From Sulfobacillus thermosulfidooxidans DSM 9293 (GTDB taxonomy: Bacteria; Bacillota; Sulfobacillia; Sulfobacillales; Sulfobacillaceae): 64,000 nt of DNA. Location: NCBI RefSeq assembly GCF_900176145.1, contig NZ_FWWY01000001.1, forward strand, positions 2,369,595-2,433,594, read 5' to 3'. A program made the position numbers and the translations under genes. The notes below the pieces were generated by a model. It saw nothing but the letters and a program-made list of their open reading frames with translations. It made no database searches and had not been told where the DNA came from. Every line of letters begins with the position of its first letter. Within the stretch, counting starts at the first letter, position 1. Below are positions 17,158-24,929 of this stretch, in pieces.

Positions 17158-19578
17158 TTATCCCCAGCGTACGATATATTGACGTCTTCGACTATCAGCT
17201 GACGGGTGTAATGTTAAAATTCCTTCCGTCAGTTGAATCGTCTCGGTCATGTCTGGTGCCACGGTGATAGCCTTTGCAAAAGTGTAATGCTTAGGGAAAT
17301 GACTGGCAAAATGGGGAGGCGATAAAAGAGGACCGGGCCTGGCCTCTTTACTGAGGGGCTGATATTGTAAGTCAAGGATTCCGCCGTCGGGTAAAGTAAT
17401 CTGTTGTTGCCACGATGTTTTCGAGACAAAGACATACAGCGCAAGATAATCGAGTGCTTGATGTAAATCGACTCCAGGTCCCGTGGTAATCCGGGCCAGC
17501 GAGTCGACAATACCCTCCATTTGCCACGACCCTCTCTCTGAAGGTGAGGAAAAGGTATCTTCGGTTGGGACGGAATCTGTCAGAGGAACACCTTCCAATA
17601 AAGGGACCACAAAGGGATGGCGGATAAATAATGGTAGTCGGTCTAAAGGCACGGAGCGCTCCACCCACTTTGGTCCTTCGATAATTTCTCCACTCCACCA
17701 ACAACGCCATCGCCCTTCCGGAAGATAAAAGCGGTGGTGTGAAGATTTTCGGGTAAGGACCGGAGCAACGAGTATCCCCTCACCCAACATGAATTGCCGG
17801 TCTAGTCCCCAGCAAATACGATCTGCAGGAAATTCGAGATACATAGGCCGGATGAGGGGAAGCCCTTGATCCGTAGCCACTTTGCTTAGATGATAAAAAT
17901 AAGGATACAAGGAAGTATGGAGGCGCGCGTATTGGGCATAAATAGCCAAGGTTTCAGCATCGCTGTCAAAATGCCAATTTCTCGGGGCGGCTGTTCCATG
18001 ATGCGTTCGCATAACTGGCAACAGGCTGGCCACTTCGAGCCAGCGGAGAAATAACGCTCGGCTGCGCGGCCGTGTCAATCCGAACGTCATATAACCGCCA
18101 ATATCTGTGGCCCAATAGAAGAACCCGGAAATTTGTGCGGATAAGGCCTCAGGAATGACGGTGGGCAAACCATCGGCTTCGCTGAAATCCGTGTCCGAGT
18201 CACCGCCCCAGATTACGGGAGCTAACAGGTGGCTGCCAATCCACCCCGAGCGGACAAAAAAGACAAAGTTCCCGTCTGGACGCTGTTGTTCCCAAAACGC
18301 GCGGTGAATTTTTTGCCATAAGAGCGGGTAACGGTTATGAGATATATGCCCACTAGTCCCATCGGCCAATTGGGCCTCAAGCGGCAGATATTCCCCAAAA
18401 TCGACCATCCATCCATCAAACCCTAGGGCTAAAGCTGGCGATAATAAATAGCGGTGGGTCCATGCCATGGCATTTTCATGCGTGACATCGATTTGCCCAT
18501 GCCGAATGCCCAAAATATTGATGGCCATGACCTCAGCCTTGCTATCTTTAACAAGGATGTCGTCATTAAGGGCTTGACGGTATAAATCGGTGCCATAGGT
18601 AATTTCTGGACAAAAATATCCTAAGAGTCGAAAGCCTTGTTCGTGCAAGGTCCGGGCCAATTGGGGAAGATGAGGATATAGCTCGGTATCGACCGTGTGT
18701 TTTAACGGCCGCATCCAAAATCGGCGACGGTTCTCGTTGGATCCCATCCAGTCCTCAATCCAGATAACGCTAGAGGGAATGCGGTGGCTCCTGAGAAAAT
18801 GAGCGAGGCGTGTAGCCCGTGCCTGACCACGAATACTGTCATTCCATGGAGCTAAGGCCCATGAGGGTACAGAAGCGGGAGGTCCCAATACCGAAAATTG
18901 CCGGGAAAAAATGTCTTTGGGCGTTTGGCCAGTGATAATATGTAGCGTGGTCATAGTGCTCCAAATCGTGGCCTGCCTTTTTGTGTGCGTGAGATTCCAG
19001 CGTATGCGCTCGAAAGACGTAAACCAGGCACTATAGCCAGCTGAACTGAGCCACAGGGGCATAGAGGCATAAGAAGGATAAGGGCCTTTGGGAAAGGGCA
19101 CGAATGGAGCTTTTTTAAGCCATCCTGAGAGCCAACCAAGTCCCACCGGACCTTCTTCGACCCAGCTGTCAAATTGCGCAGGAGGACGGATGCTATGAGT
19201 ATGTTCGCCAAATCCCTGCCATAGTTCTTCAGATGGCGTATGCCATGTGATCCGTAGAAAACCGGCCGCTGAGGTTGTGATTTCGAGTTCTAGATGCCAG
19301 GGATTGATCAGGGTAAGTTTGAAACTCATGGAGTACCTTGTGTCTTGGTGGTATAGATAGATGATTTCCTGTCCAGTTGATTTGCCAGACCTTGTCCATG
19401 AATTCATATCATGAATCTGGGCAAAAGGCATTCGAACAATGTCCCATGCCATAATGTGTTTAATCGAAAGAGGCCCTGGGGTAATATGAGCGCATTCGTT
19501 GAGAGCTAAACACATAATGGGTTCCTGACCGTAGCGGATTTCTAAAGTCGAGTCCTTGACATCCCAGTCAATGGTCAT
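17158..19578 (-). CDS. yihQ: GH31 glycosidase, probable sulfoquinovosidase (YihQ-like)
   Basis: An 806-residue cytoplasmic glycoside hydrolase family 31 enzyme. The nucleophile is D393 in DGWMVDFGEYLP and the acid/base D460 in VIWGGD; their 67-residue spacing equals D405-D472 of E. coli YihQ. The sulfonate-binding signature also aligns: E275 in WIEDW, R285-x-x-W288 and Y496 in TDIGGY. R250 replaces the Gln or Lys of known enzymes, giving R-E-R-W-Y. YihQ-type enzymes release sulfoquinovose from plant and algal sulfolipid headgroups. The start has an AAGGA site. It is cotranscribed with a GPH transporter now broken by an IS. General alpha-glucosidase or alpha-xylosidase activity is the alternative. 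Confidence 0.8.
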   Translation of the reverse strand: MTIDWDVKDSTLEIRYGQEPIMCLALNECAHITPGPLSIKHIMAWDIVRMPFAQIHDMNSWTRSGKSTGQEIIYLYHQDTRYSMSFKLTLINPWHLELEITTSAAGFLRITWHTPSEELWQGFGEHTHSIRPPAQFDSWVEEGPVGLGWLSGWLKKAPFVPFPKGPYPSYASMPLWLSSAGYSAWFTSFERIRWNLTHTKRQATIWSTMTTLHIITGQTPKDIFSRQFSVLGPPASVPSWALAPWNDSIRGQARATRLAHFLRSHRIPSSVIWIEDWMGSNENRRRFWMRPLKHTVDTELYPHLPQLARTLHEQGFRLLGYFCPEITYGTDLYRQALNDDILVKDSKAEVMAINILGIRHGQIDVTHENAMAWTHRYLLSPALALGFDGWMVDFGEYLPLEAQLADGTSGHISHNRYPLLWQKIHRAFWEQQRPDGNFVFFVRSGWIGSHLLAPVIWGGDSDTDFSEADGLPTVIPEALSAQISGFFYWATDIGGYMTFGLTRPRSRALFLRWLEVASLLPVMRTHHGTAAPRNWHFDSDAETLAIYAQYARLHTSLYPYFYHLSKVATDQGLPLIRPMYLEFPADRICWGLDRQFMLGEGILVAPVLTRKSSHHRFYLPEGRWRCWWSGEIIEGPKWVERSVPLDRLPLFIRHPFVVPLLEGVPLTDSVPTEDTFSSPSERGSWQMEGIVDSLARITTGPGVDLHQALDYLALYVFVSKTSWQQQITLPDGGILDLQYQPLSKEARPGPLLSPPHFASHFPKHYTFAKAITVAPDMTETIQLTEGILTLHPSADSRRRQYIVRWG

Positions 19579-19681
19579 CGCATCCAGTCCTTAAACAAAT
19601 TAATAGACCTTTGGAATATGGGAATTATAGCATGTTAGCTGATAGGGCAACGTTAACAACATCCATGAAATCTCTAATTAA

Positions 19682-19719
19682 GGGGTTTCTGTAGTAATGG
19701 AACGAAAATGGCAATAATA
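19682..19719 (+). repeat. Left terminal inverted repeat of the Tn3-like element
   Basis: It starts with GGGG and includes TGGAACGAAAA, the conserved interior of Tn3 ends. The outer part pairs with the right end at 23547-23584. It lies 103 bases upstream of the GH31 start codon, so the insertion may have separated that gene from its original promoter region. Confidence 0.65.
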
Positions 19720-20032
19720 GAAAACCTCTTCTACGTTTGAATCCCGAATGCACCAATCTTGACGAAGTATCTACCGTTACATTAGACATCGCCCGAAAAT
19801 TGAACCGCGCGATGTATTTTCCCATTTCGGCGGGAACCGAACTATCTACACGATACGATCCCAGTGATGGCTCCGGCCATCCGCAACCGTGGGAGGGATG
19901 AATTGTGAGAATTTGGATAGCCGTTGGGCGCAGAATCGACGGGCGCCGTGATACATATGAAGAAGCAACGCGACAGCGGGAGTTGGTGCTATGCAGAGGC
20001 CGCCATGGGTCAGGCACAAGGAGGCGAAACGC
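19720..20032. other. Left arm of the Tn3-like element, no recognised gene
   Basis: A plus-strand frame is open from about 19699 to the TGA at 19899 (66 codons; includes LDEVSTVTLDIARKLNRAM) and looks protein-like, but it has no clear start or family. An antisense frame (19625-20044) is less convincing. The alkA ribosome site is at the right end. Confidence 0.35.
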
Positions 20033-21001
20033 GTGAATCGGCACACCGTGAGTCTTACCCCCTGTGGCGCCTATGGCTTCGGCCTGGTGCTCGCTTATCT
20101 CCGTACATCACCGTCAGCGATTGTAGAGCGCCTACATGAACACGGATTCCAACGAGCGTTGGATATCAGCTCCGGCGTCGTCGTGGAGGTTGCGCGGGAG
20201 AATCTGCTGTCTGAGGAACCTCTCACCCTGACCATCTGGGGAGAGACGCTCAGCTCAAGCTTGGTTAAGGTCGTCGTCGCGCACATGCGCCGCATGCTCG
20301 TCCTCGACGTTGATGGGGCCGGGGTCGAAACACATCTTAGCACACGGGATCCCGCACTCGGATCCTATGTGCAGCGGCATCGCGGGTTTCGACCCATTCT
20401 CCTCGGGTCGCCATGGGAAGCTCTGCTCTGGGCCGTAGCAGGGCAACTCATTGGAGTCGAACAAGCGCGGGTTATCAAACAGCGACTCGTCGACCGCGGT
20501 GGGCGGACCGTGACAGTGGGAGGAGAGTTGGGGCGTTCTTTTCCTCTTCCTCCGGAACCGTCGTGGGTGATTACGCAGGGGATTGATGCCTTGCGCGCCA
20601 TAGGTTTCAGCCAGACGAAAGCCCGGGCGATCTACGCGGCCGCGGATGCCATCCATGACGGGACCTTAGACCTGAAGCCTACCTTGTCCGCAGCGGATGC
20701 GGCTGCGGCCTTGGCCCAACTGGAGGCAATTCCGGGGATTGGACCATGGACCACGGCTATCGTGGCGTTACGCGGGTTTGGCCATCTTGAGGTACTCCCG
20801 GATGGGGATTCGGGATTGCAAAGCTTCGTTGGCCGCCACGCCAATCCGCGCCGCCGCCTAACGCGCGACGAACTTCGGGCCTGGGGTGAGCGTTGGGTTC
20901 CCTATGGGGGCTGGGCCACCTACTTCTGGTGGCTTCAATTACAGGCGGAGGCCATGGTTCGACGAGCGGTGGCCCTTGATGAAGGGAGGGACTCTGTATG
21001 A
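20033..21001 (+). CDS. alkA: DNA-3-methyladenine glycosylase II, AlkA-like
   Basis: About 322 residues from GTG 20033, which follows AAGGAGG with good spacing. The frame extends upstream to 19991 without a ribosome site. An AlkA N-terminal domain (about 1-110) precedes a HhH-GPD domain with the hairpin LEAIPGIGPWTTAIVALRG and the catalytic aspartate in PDGDSGLQ (about D259). It would excise alkylated bases in base-excision repair. No Ada domain is present. The stop overlaps the next start (ATGA), so it is cotranscribed with the MFS gene. It is cargo of the Tn3-like element. Confidence 0.85.
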   Translation: MNRHTVSLTPCGAYGFGLVLAYLRTSPSAIVERLHEHGFQRALDISSGVVVEVARENLLSEEPLTLTIWGETLSSSLVKVVVAHMRRMLVLDVDGAGVETHLSTRDPALGSYVQRHRGFRPILLGSPWEALLWAVAGQLIGVEQARVIKQRLVDRGGRTVTVGGELGRSFPLPPEPSWVITQGIDALRAIGFSQTKARAIYAAADAIHDGTLDLKPTLSAADAAAALAQLEAIPGIGPWTTAIVALRGFGHLEVLPDGDSGLQSFVGRHANPRRRLTRDELRAWGERWVPYGGWATYFWWLQLQAEAMVRRAVALDEGRDSV

Positions 21002-22182
21002 ACCATCCCCATCGGGAATTTGGGATCGTGGGTTTTGTGTTGGCATGGGTCATGGTAGGTGCCAATGTTCCCGATCCGCTTTACGCCGTGTACGCAGCGC
21101 GTTGGCACTTTGGGACAGCGACGATTACCGCCATTTTTGCGGTGTATGTGGCGTTCCTGATCCCCACTTTGTTGGTGGGAGGCCAATGGTCCGACCAACG
21201 GGGTCGAAAACCAGTAATCACCGCTGGACTCGGATTGGCCCTCGTCGGCGCGCTGGCGTTTCTGGGCGCCCAGGGGGCTGCCTGGCTGTTCTTGGCCCGG
21301 GCGGCCCAAGGCGCCGGGGCTGGCCTTATCTCGGGTGCGGCCACCGCCCATTTAGCGGAATTAGAGGGACCCCGCGGACGGGCGTCACTCGTGGCCACTC
21401 TGGCCACTGGCGGGGGCACGGCAATCGGTCCCTTGTTGGGAGGACTGCTCGCCCAATACGGACCGGAACCCTTGCGCCTGGCCTATCTCATTGTCGTGGT
21501 GGGGTTGGTGGGCGGCGGGCTGGCGTTCGTCCTGCACGTGCGGGAAACGCGGTCACGGGCCTCCGAAACCTTACACTGGATTTGGCCCCGCATTCCCTCT
21601 GGGATCCGTCCGATTTTCTGGTTGGCGGGGGGGACCGCTTTCGCTGTATGGTCCGTGACGGCCTTTTTTATGTCGTTGGCTCCGAGCTACGTGACAGGGC
21701 TCTTGCACGTGTCGAACTGGGCGGTGGCGGGTAGCGTGGTGTTTCTCATGCTCGCCTCGGCTTCGATAACCCAACTCCTCACGCGTGTCATGGATCCTAC
21801 CGTTGCGATGTCGGTGGGGCTTGTTATGATCGTCATGGCGGTCGGCGGCATTGTGCTGGCGGTGCCCGCGCATGCCTTGTGGATGGTTCTCGTTAGTACT
21901 GTGGTGGCAGGCGTCGGGCAGGGTACGGCATTCCTCGGGAGCATGGCCACAGTGACACGCATCGCACCTTCGGATGTCAAAGGCCAAGTGATGTCGAGCT
22001 TCTATGTCGTCATCTATTGCGGTGTCGGAGCACCGGTGCTCGGCATCGGCCTGGCCGCCCAGCAGGTGGGATTATATGACGCGATGTTGTATTATTGGGC
22101 CTTTATTGCTATTGTCGCCTTAGCAGTGCTGGGAGGTCTCTGGGCTCGCCGTCATTGGGTGGCGACGCTAAGGAATCCTTGA
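20998..22182 (+). CDS. MFS drug/metabolite exporter
   Basis: A 394-residue, 12-span MFS protein with the loop 2-3 motif GGQWSDQRGRKPVI and a motif C-like segment (GGGTAIGPLLGGLL) typical of drug-efflux antiporters. The ATG overlaps the alkA stop and follows GAAGGGAGGG. An ArsR-type regulator gene follows 14 bases later, suggesting a regulated resistance module. The substrate is not predictable. Confidence 0.85.
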   Translation: MNHPHREFGIVGFVLAWVMVGANVPDPLYAVYAARWHFGTATITAIFAVYVAFLIPTLLVGGQWSDQRGRKPVITAGLGLALVGALAFLGAQGAAWLFLARAAQGAGAGLISGAATAHLAELEGPRGRASLVATLATGGGTAIGPLLGGLLAQYGPEPLRLAYLIVVVGLVGGGLAFVLHVRETRSRASETLHWIWPRIPSGIRPIFWLAGGTAFAVWSVTAFFMSLAPSYVTGLLHVSNWAVAGSVVFLMLASASITQLLTRVMDPTVAMSVGLVMIVMAVGGIVLAVPAHALWMVLVSTVVAGVGQGTAFLGSMATVTRIAPSDVKGQVMSSFYVVIYCGVGAPVLGIGLAAQQVGLYDAMLYYWAFIAIVALAVLGGLWARRHWVATLRNP

Positions 22183-22196
22183 GGAGGACATAATCC

Positions 22197-22931
22197 GTGA
22201 GCGATCCGGAATTGCATACGGTGGCAGCTCTTATGGGTGACGCATCGCGGGCCACCATGTTGGTCCACCTGATGAGCGGTCGTCAACTCCCCGCTTCGGA
22301 GTTGGCCCGGGCGGCGCGGATCAGCCCGGCCACAGCGAGCGAGCATTTAGCGAAGCTGGTGGCTGGGGGGCTCGTGCAAGTTCGGCGTCACGGACGGCAC
22401 CGTTATTATGCGCTGGCCAGTCCCGAAGTCGCCAAAGTGGTAGAAGGGTTGATGAGTTTGGCCCCGCCGGAACCCGTGCGTTCGCTCAGGACATCGACGC
22501 ACCAAGCTCAATTGCGGGCGGCGCGGACCTGCTACAACCACTTGGCCGGGACACTCGGCACGAATCTGACCGAGGCTATGGTGGTCAAGGGGTGGCTCAC
22601 TTTTGATCCCGTGTATGACGTGTTGGCGCTTACGTCGCGCGGCGAGCAGCAGGCGGCCCAGTGGGGGTGGACACTGGATTTGCACCAGCGCACCCCGCTG
22701 GTGCGCCCGTGCCTGGATTGGAGTGAGCGCCGGTATCACGCAGCCGGCCAAGTCGGCCGAGAATTGGCCGGATGGCTGTTCGCTCAGGGCTGGGTGAGAC
22801 GCACGACGGCGGACCGCATCGTGTGGGTCACAGATGACGGATGTCGTGCCCTGAAAGAGTGGTTTGGGTTGTCCTGGCCTCCCATCACCCACCAAGGTGG
22901 TCAGCTACCGGTCGAGGACCAGGAGGGCTAA
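22197..22931 (+). CDS. ArsR-family winged-helix regulator with C-terminal domain
   Basis: The GTG at 22197 follows GAGGAGG. The N-terminal 85 residues form an ArsR/SmtB-type winged helix (ARISPATASEHLAKLVAGGLVQVRRHGRHRYYAL), without the metal-binding CxC of ArsR or CadC. The remaining 160 residues form an extension found in some ArsR-like regulators, ending in a second winged-helix-like segment. It is the third gene of the alkA-MFS operon and probably represses it in response to a ligand. Confidence 0.82.
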   Translation: MSDPELHTVAALMGDASRATMLVHLMSGRQLPASELARAARISPATASEHLAKLVAGGLVQVRRHGRHRYYALASPEVAKVVEGLMSLAPPEPVRSLRTSTHQAQLRAARTCYNHLAGTLGTNLTEAMVVKGWLTFDPVYDVLALTSRGEQQAAQWGWTLDLHQRTPLVRPCLDWSERRYHAAGQVGRELAGWLFAQGWVRRTTADRIVWVTDDGCRALKEWFGLSWPPITHQGGQLPVEDQEG

Positions 22932-22932
22932 C

Positions 22933-23082
22933 GTGCTGGTCACATTTGGTGTGTTGCATGGCAGTACCGGACCATTGGTTCTTCCGAATGCGTGGGACGT
23001 CGTGAGTGCTGAAATTTTTGAGAAAGCGAGTTCTCCGTTGTGGGAACGACCAGTGACGGCATTGCGGAAAGTTGGATGTTAG
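22933..23082 (+). pseudogene. N-terminal fragment of an isocitrate lyase/PEP mutase family protein
   Basis: The GTG immediately after the ArsR gene opens a 49-codon frame whose first 32 residues contain LHGSTGPLVLPNAWDVVSA, the N-terminal signature of the PEP phosphomutase/isocitrate lyase superfamily (usually about 250-290 residues). The similarity ends near 23030 and the frame stops at 23082, so the gene was cut, presumably by rearrangement in the transposon. Confidence 0.7.
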
Positions 23083-23229
23083 TCTATTTCAAGGGAATCT
23101 GAAAGACGTCAAAGGAGCGGAAATCCGCGGCACTGCCCACCAGGTGGACGGGAACGGTTTAGCCATAAATATCTAGACAATGGTCCTCTTCGCATGATCA
23201 TCCGCGCAATAACGATGAGCCGGTTCAAA

Positions 23230-23548
23230 TTACCAGACTGCTCGGTTGGCATTCCTCGCTTCGCTCGCAGCCCCGGGTATACCGCCCGGGCAGTGTTCTA
23301 CAGGAGACGTCGCGAATTGCATAAAGCCTACCGCGAAGGTTTAGAGGTGAGGTTGGTCGTCAATGCCGTTGTGATGCGGAATACGCGATACATGGAACAG
23401 GCGATTGCATTGATGCGCCAGAGCAACCGCGGTGCGTCTCTCACCCCTCGGGCATGACCACATTACCATGTTGGAACACTACTTCTTCGAGGTCCCGGAA
23501 ATCGTCTGGCAAGGTCATCTCCGGCCACTATCGCCGTCGGATGAGTAG
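23230..23548 (+). pseudogene. Tn3-family transposase C-terminal remnant
   Basis: One frame encodes ARAVFYRRRRELHKAYREG followed by LVVNAVVMRNTRYMEQA. A second frame, after a frameshift near 23428, encodes RLSPLGHDHITMLEHY and VWQGHLRPL before the TAG at 23546. These are the conserved last blocks of Tn3-type TnpA. The upstream catalytic domain is missing. The stop lies within the right terminal repeat, as is usual for these elements. Confidence 0.82.
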
Positions 23549-23584
23549 GTACCTAATCTATTGTTCCGTTTTAACCGAAACCCC
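23547..23584 (-). repeat. Right terminal inverted repeat of the Tn3-like element
   Basis: Read inward on the minus strand it begins GGGGTTTCGGTTAAAACGGA and continues ACAATAGATTAGG. It matches the left repeat best over the outer 22 bases and abuts the transposase remnant stop codon. Confidence 0.68.
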
Positions 23585-23676
23585 AATAAGCAAAATTAAT
23601 TGTGAATCAAATAACTTAAACTATTGTGTAGTGGTAATATATAATCAAGTTGCGCAGGTGAAAGGAGTGGTGTACT

Positions 23677-23832
23677 ATGGCGCAACAAAATTTACACTTT
23701 GATGAATCTGATTCGAAAACATTCATTGATAAGGCGGTCATCTTGGTATTGGCAGGACTGGGATTAGTAGGAGGCTGGTCCGTATTAGGATTGATTTTTG
23801 CCGGACTTCATAATCTTGCTCATGTCCTTTAA
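23677..23832 (+). CDS. 51-residue single-span membrane protein
   Basis: The ATG follows AAAGGAG with nine bases spacing. A polar acidic N-terminus (MAQQNLHFDESDSK) precedes one long hydrophobic segment (about 22-46) and a short HNLAHVL tail. It is followed 53 bases later by the DsrE-like gene and probably cotranscribed with it. No family is recognised. Confidence 0.65.
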   Translation: MAQQNLHFDESDSKTFIDKAVILVLAGLGLVGGWSVLGLIFAGLHNLAHVL

Positions 23833-23885
23833 ACATCGATCGGAGTGGACTCGAGGGGAGCTTATCACAATGGAGGTGACATTCG

Positions 23886-24230
23886 ATGCGTTCGGCTTTG
23901 ATAGTGCTTTCCCGCTTTACCTCTGAACCCTATAGCGTTCGGGGAATTTTGCACATGGCTCGTGAAATGGCCAAGCATGGTGTCAATGTGGAAGTATTAG
24001 CTTTAAGCACCGGCATTGAAGTCTTCCGCAAGAATGGTGAATACGCAGACCTTTTTGGTCCGTTATTGCGAGAACTACAGGGCCTTGGAATTCGGTTAGC
24101 TGCCTGTACGAACGCCATGAAAACCGCAGAACTGACCAAAGATGACATGTTCCCCGCTGATCTTTATGTCATTGGTGGTCAAGAAGTAATTGCACGCTCT
24201 CGCTATGGTTATCAAATTTTAACATTTTAG
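23886..24230 (+). CDS. DsrE/DsrF-like small sulfur-relay protein
   Basis: A 114-residue alpha/beta protein of the DsrE/F/H superfamily. It has the N-terminal strand ALIVLSRF, the helix HMAREMAKHGVNVEVLAL and a cysteine in LAACTNAM (about residue 78), the usual persulfide-carrying position. The family hands sulfane sulfur between enzymes in oxidisers of reduced sulfur. The ATG follows GGAGGTGA. It is paired with a small membrane protein and ends at a shared terminator. Confidence 0.82.
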   Translation: MRSALIVLSRFTSEPYSVRGILHMAREMAKHGVNVEVLALSTGIEVFRKNGEYADLFGPLLRELQGLGIRLAACTNAMKTAELTKDDMFPADLYVIGGQEVIARSRYGYQILTF

Positions 24231-24253
24231 ATTTCTAGTGATGATATCTCGTC

Positions 24254-24300
24254 AATCAATCCCTAATGCCCCTGGCTCTCAGAGTCGTTAGGGATTGATT
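24254..24300. terminator. Bidirectional terminator between DsrE-like and response regulator genes
   Basis: A 13-base-pair perfect inverted repeat, AATCAATCCCTAA (24254-24266) with TTAGGGATTGATT (24288-24300), with a 21-base loop. It lies 23 bases after the DsrE-like stop and includes the stop codon of the convergent response regulator. Confidence 0.7.
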
Positions 24301-24929
24301 AATCCTCGTCGTGATGCCACAATGAGTGCTTGAGTCCGGTCATACACACCAAATTTGGCAAAAATGTGAGACATGTGTACTTTAACAGTTTTTTCGGTAA
24401 TGCCTAGATAACTGGCAATCTCTTTATTGGACATTCCCTGTCCCAACGCTTTTAATACCTCAAATTCGCGGGACGTTAATGGAATATTGTCTTCTGGAGT
24501 CATAAGTCCTGCATAATCTAAGTTTCGATCCATAACATTTGCCGTTTTTCCCTCGACTACCTGATGAATTGTTGCGACAAGGCGATCGGGATCGACGCTC
24601 TTATCGAGATATGCTTTGGCACCTGCTTGGATTGCAGCGTGGATCCGTTCAACATTTTGATACGATGTCAGCACAATAATGGGGATATGGGGACTCACTT
24701 TATGAATTTGAAGAATGGCTTCAATGCCGCTCATCTCTCCAGCTAACACTAAATCCATGAGAATCACGTCAATCTGCTGAGAATACTGGTTGACGAAATC
24801 TAACGCCTTGTGCCCCGTATCCGCTTCCCAAATTTGCTTTACGTCAGGAGCTAAGTCGAGAAACGTGCGTAGTCCCTCGCGCACGACCGGATGATCATCG
24901 ACGATGAGAATGCTAAGGGTTCTTCTCAT
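24288..24929 (-). CDS. NarL/LuxR-family response regulator
   Basis: A 213-residue regulator with a receiver domain (DD at 11-12, phospho-acceptor D59 in ILMDLVLAGEM, K109 in YLDKS) and a LuxR-type HTH (about 150-205, LTSREFEVLKALGQGMSNKEI). Its start overlaps the end of the sensor kinase by 17 bases, so translation is probably coupled. It is the second NarL-type pair in this window. The targets may include the adjacent sulfur genes, which is inference. Confidence 0.9.
   Translation of the reverse strand: MRRTLSILIVDDHPVVREGLRTFLDLAPDVKQIWEADTGHKALDFVNQYSQQIDVILMDLVLAGEMSGIEAILQIHKVSPHIPIIVLTSYQNVERIHAAIQAGAKAYLDKSVDPDRLVATIHQVVEGKTANVMDRNLDYAGLMTPEDNIPLTSREFEVLKALGQGMSNKEIASYLGITEKTVKVHMSHIFAKFGVYDRTQALIVASRRGLINP

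Larger units (their letters stand above)
19682..23584. mobile_element. Degenerate Tn3-family transposon with alkA-MFS-ArsR cargo
   Basis: The left end GGGGTTTCTGTAGTAATGGA (from 19682), continuing ACGAAAA, matches the inverted right end ending in CCCC at 23584 in 17 of the outer 22 positions, and resembles the Tn3 terminal repeat core TGGAACGAAAA. A remnant of the Tn3 transposase C-terminus ends inside the right repeat, the expected position. Flanking pentamers ATTAA (19677-19681) and AATAA (23585-23589) differ at one base, compatible with a decayed target duplication. Much of the interior is GC-rich compared with both flanks. No resolvase or intact transposase remains. Confidence 0.7.

Noticed and set aside
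17158-19578. Default call as alpha-xylosidase or alpha-glucosidase
   Set aside because: The D-x-x-spacing, DFGEYLP context and RxxW plus Y positions fit sulfoquinovosidases better; kept as the alternative.
19625-20044. 139-codon minus-strand frame upstream of GH31
   Set aside because: It spans the transposon end and the alkA start, and the opposite strand offers better explanations.
20886-21734. 282-codon plus-strand frame overlapping alkA and the MFS gene
   Set aside because: Out of frame with two recognised genes; Gly/Arg/Trp-rich translation typical of a GC-rich shadow frame.
21571-21987. Minus-strand frame inside the MFS cargo gene
   Set aside because: Antisense shadow in GC-rich DNA, His/Arg-rich, without start signals.
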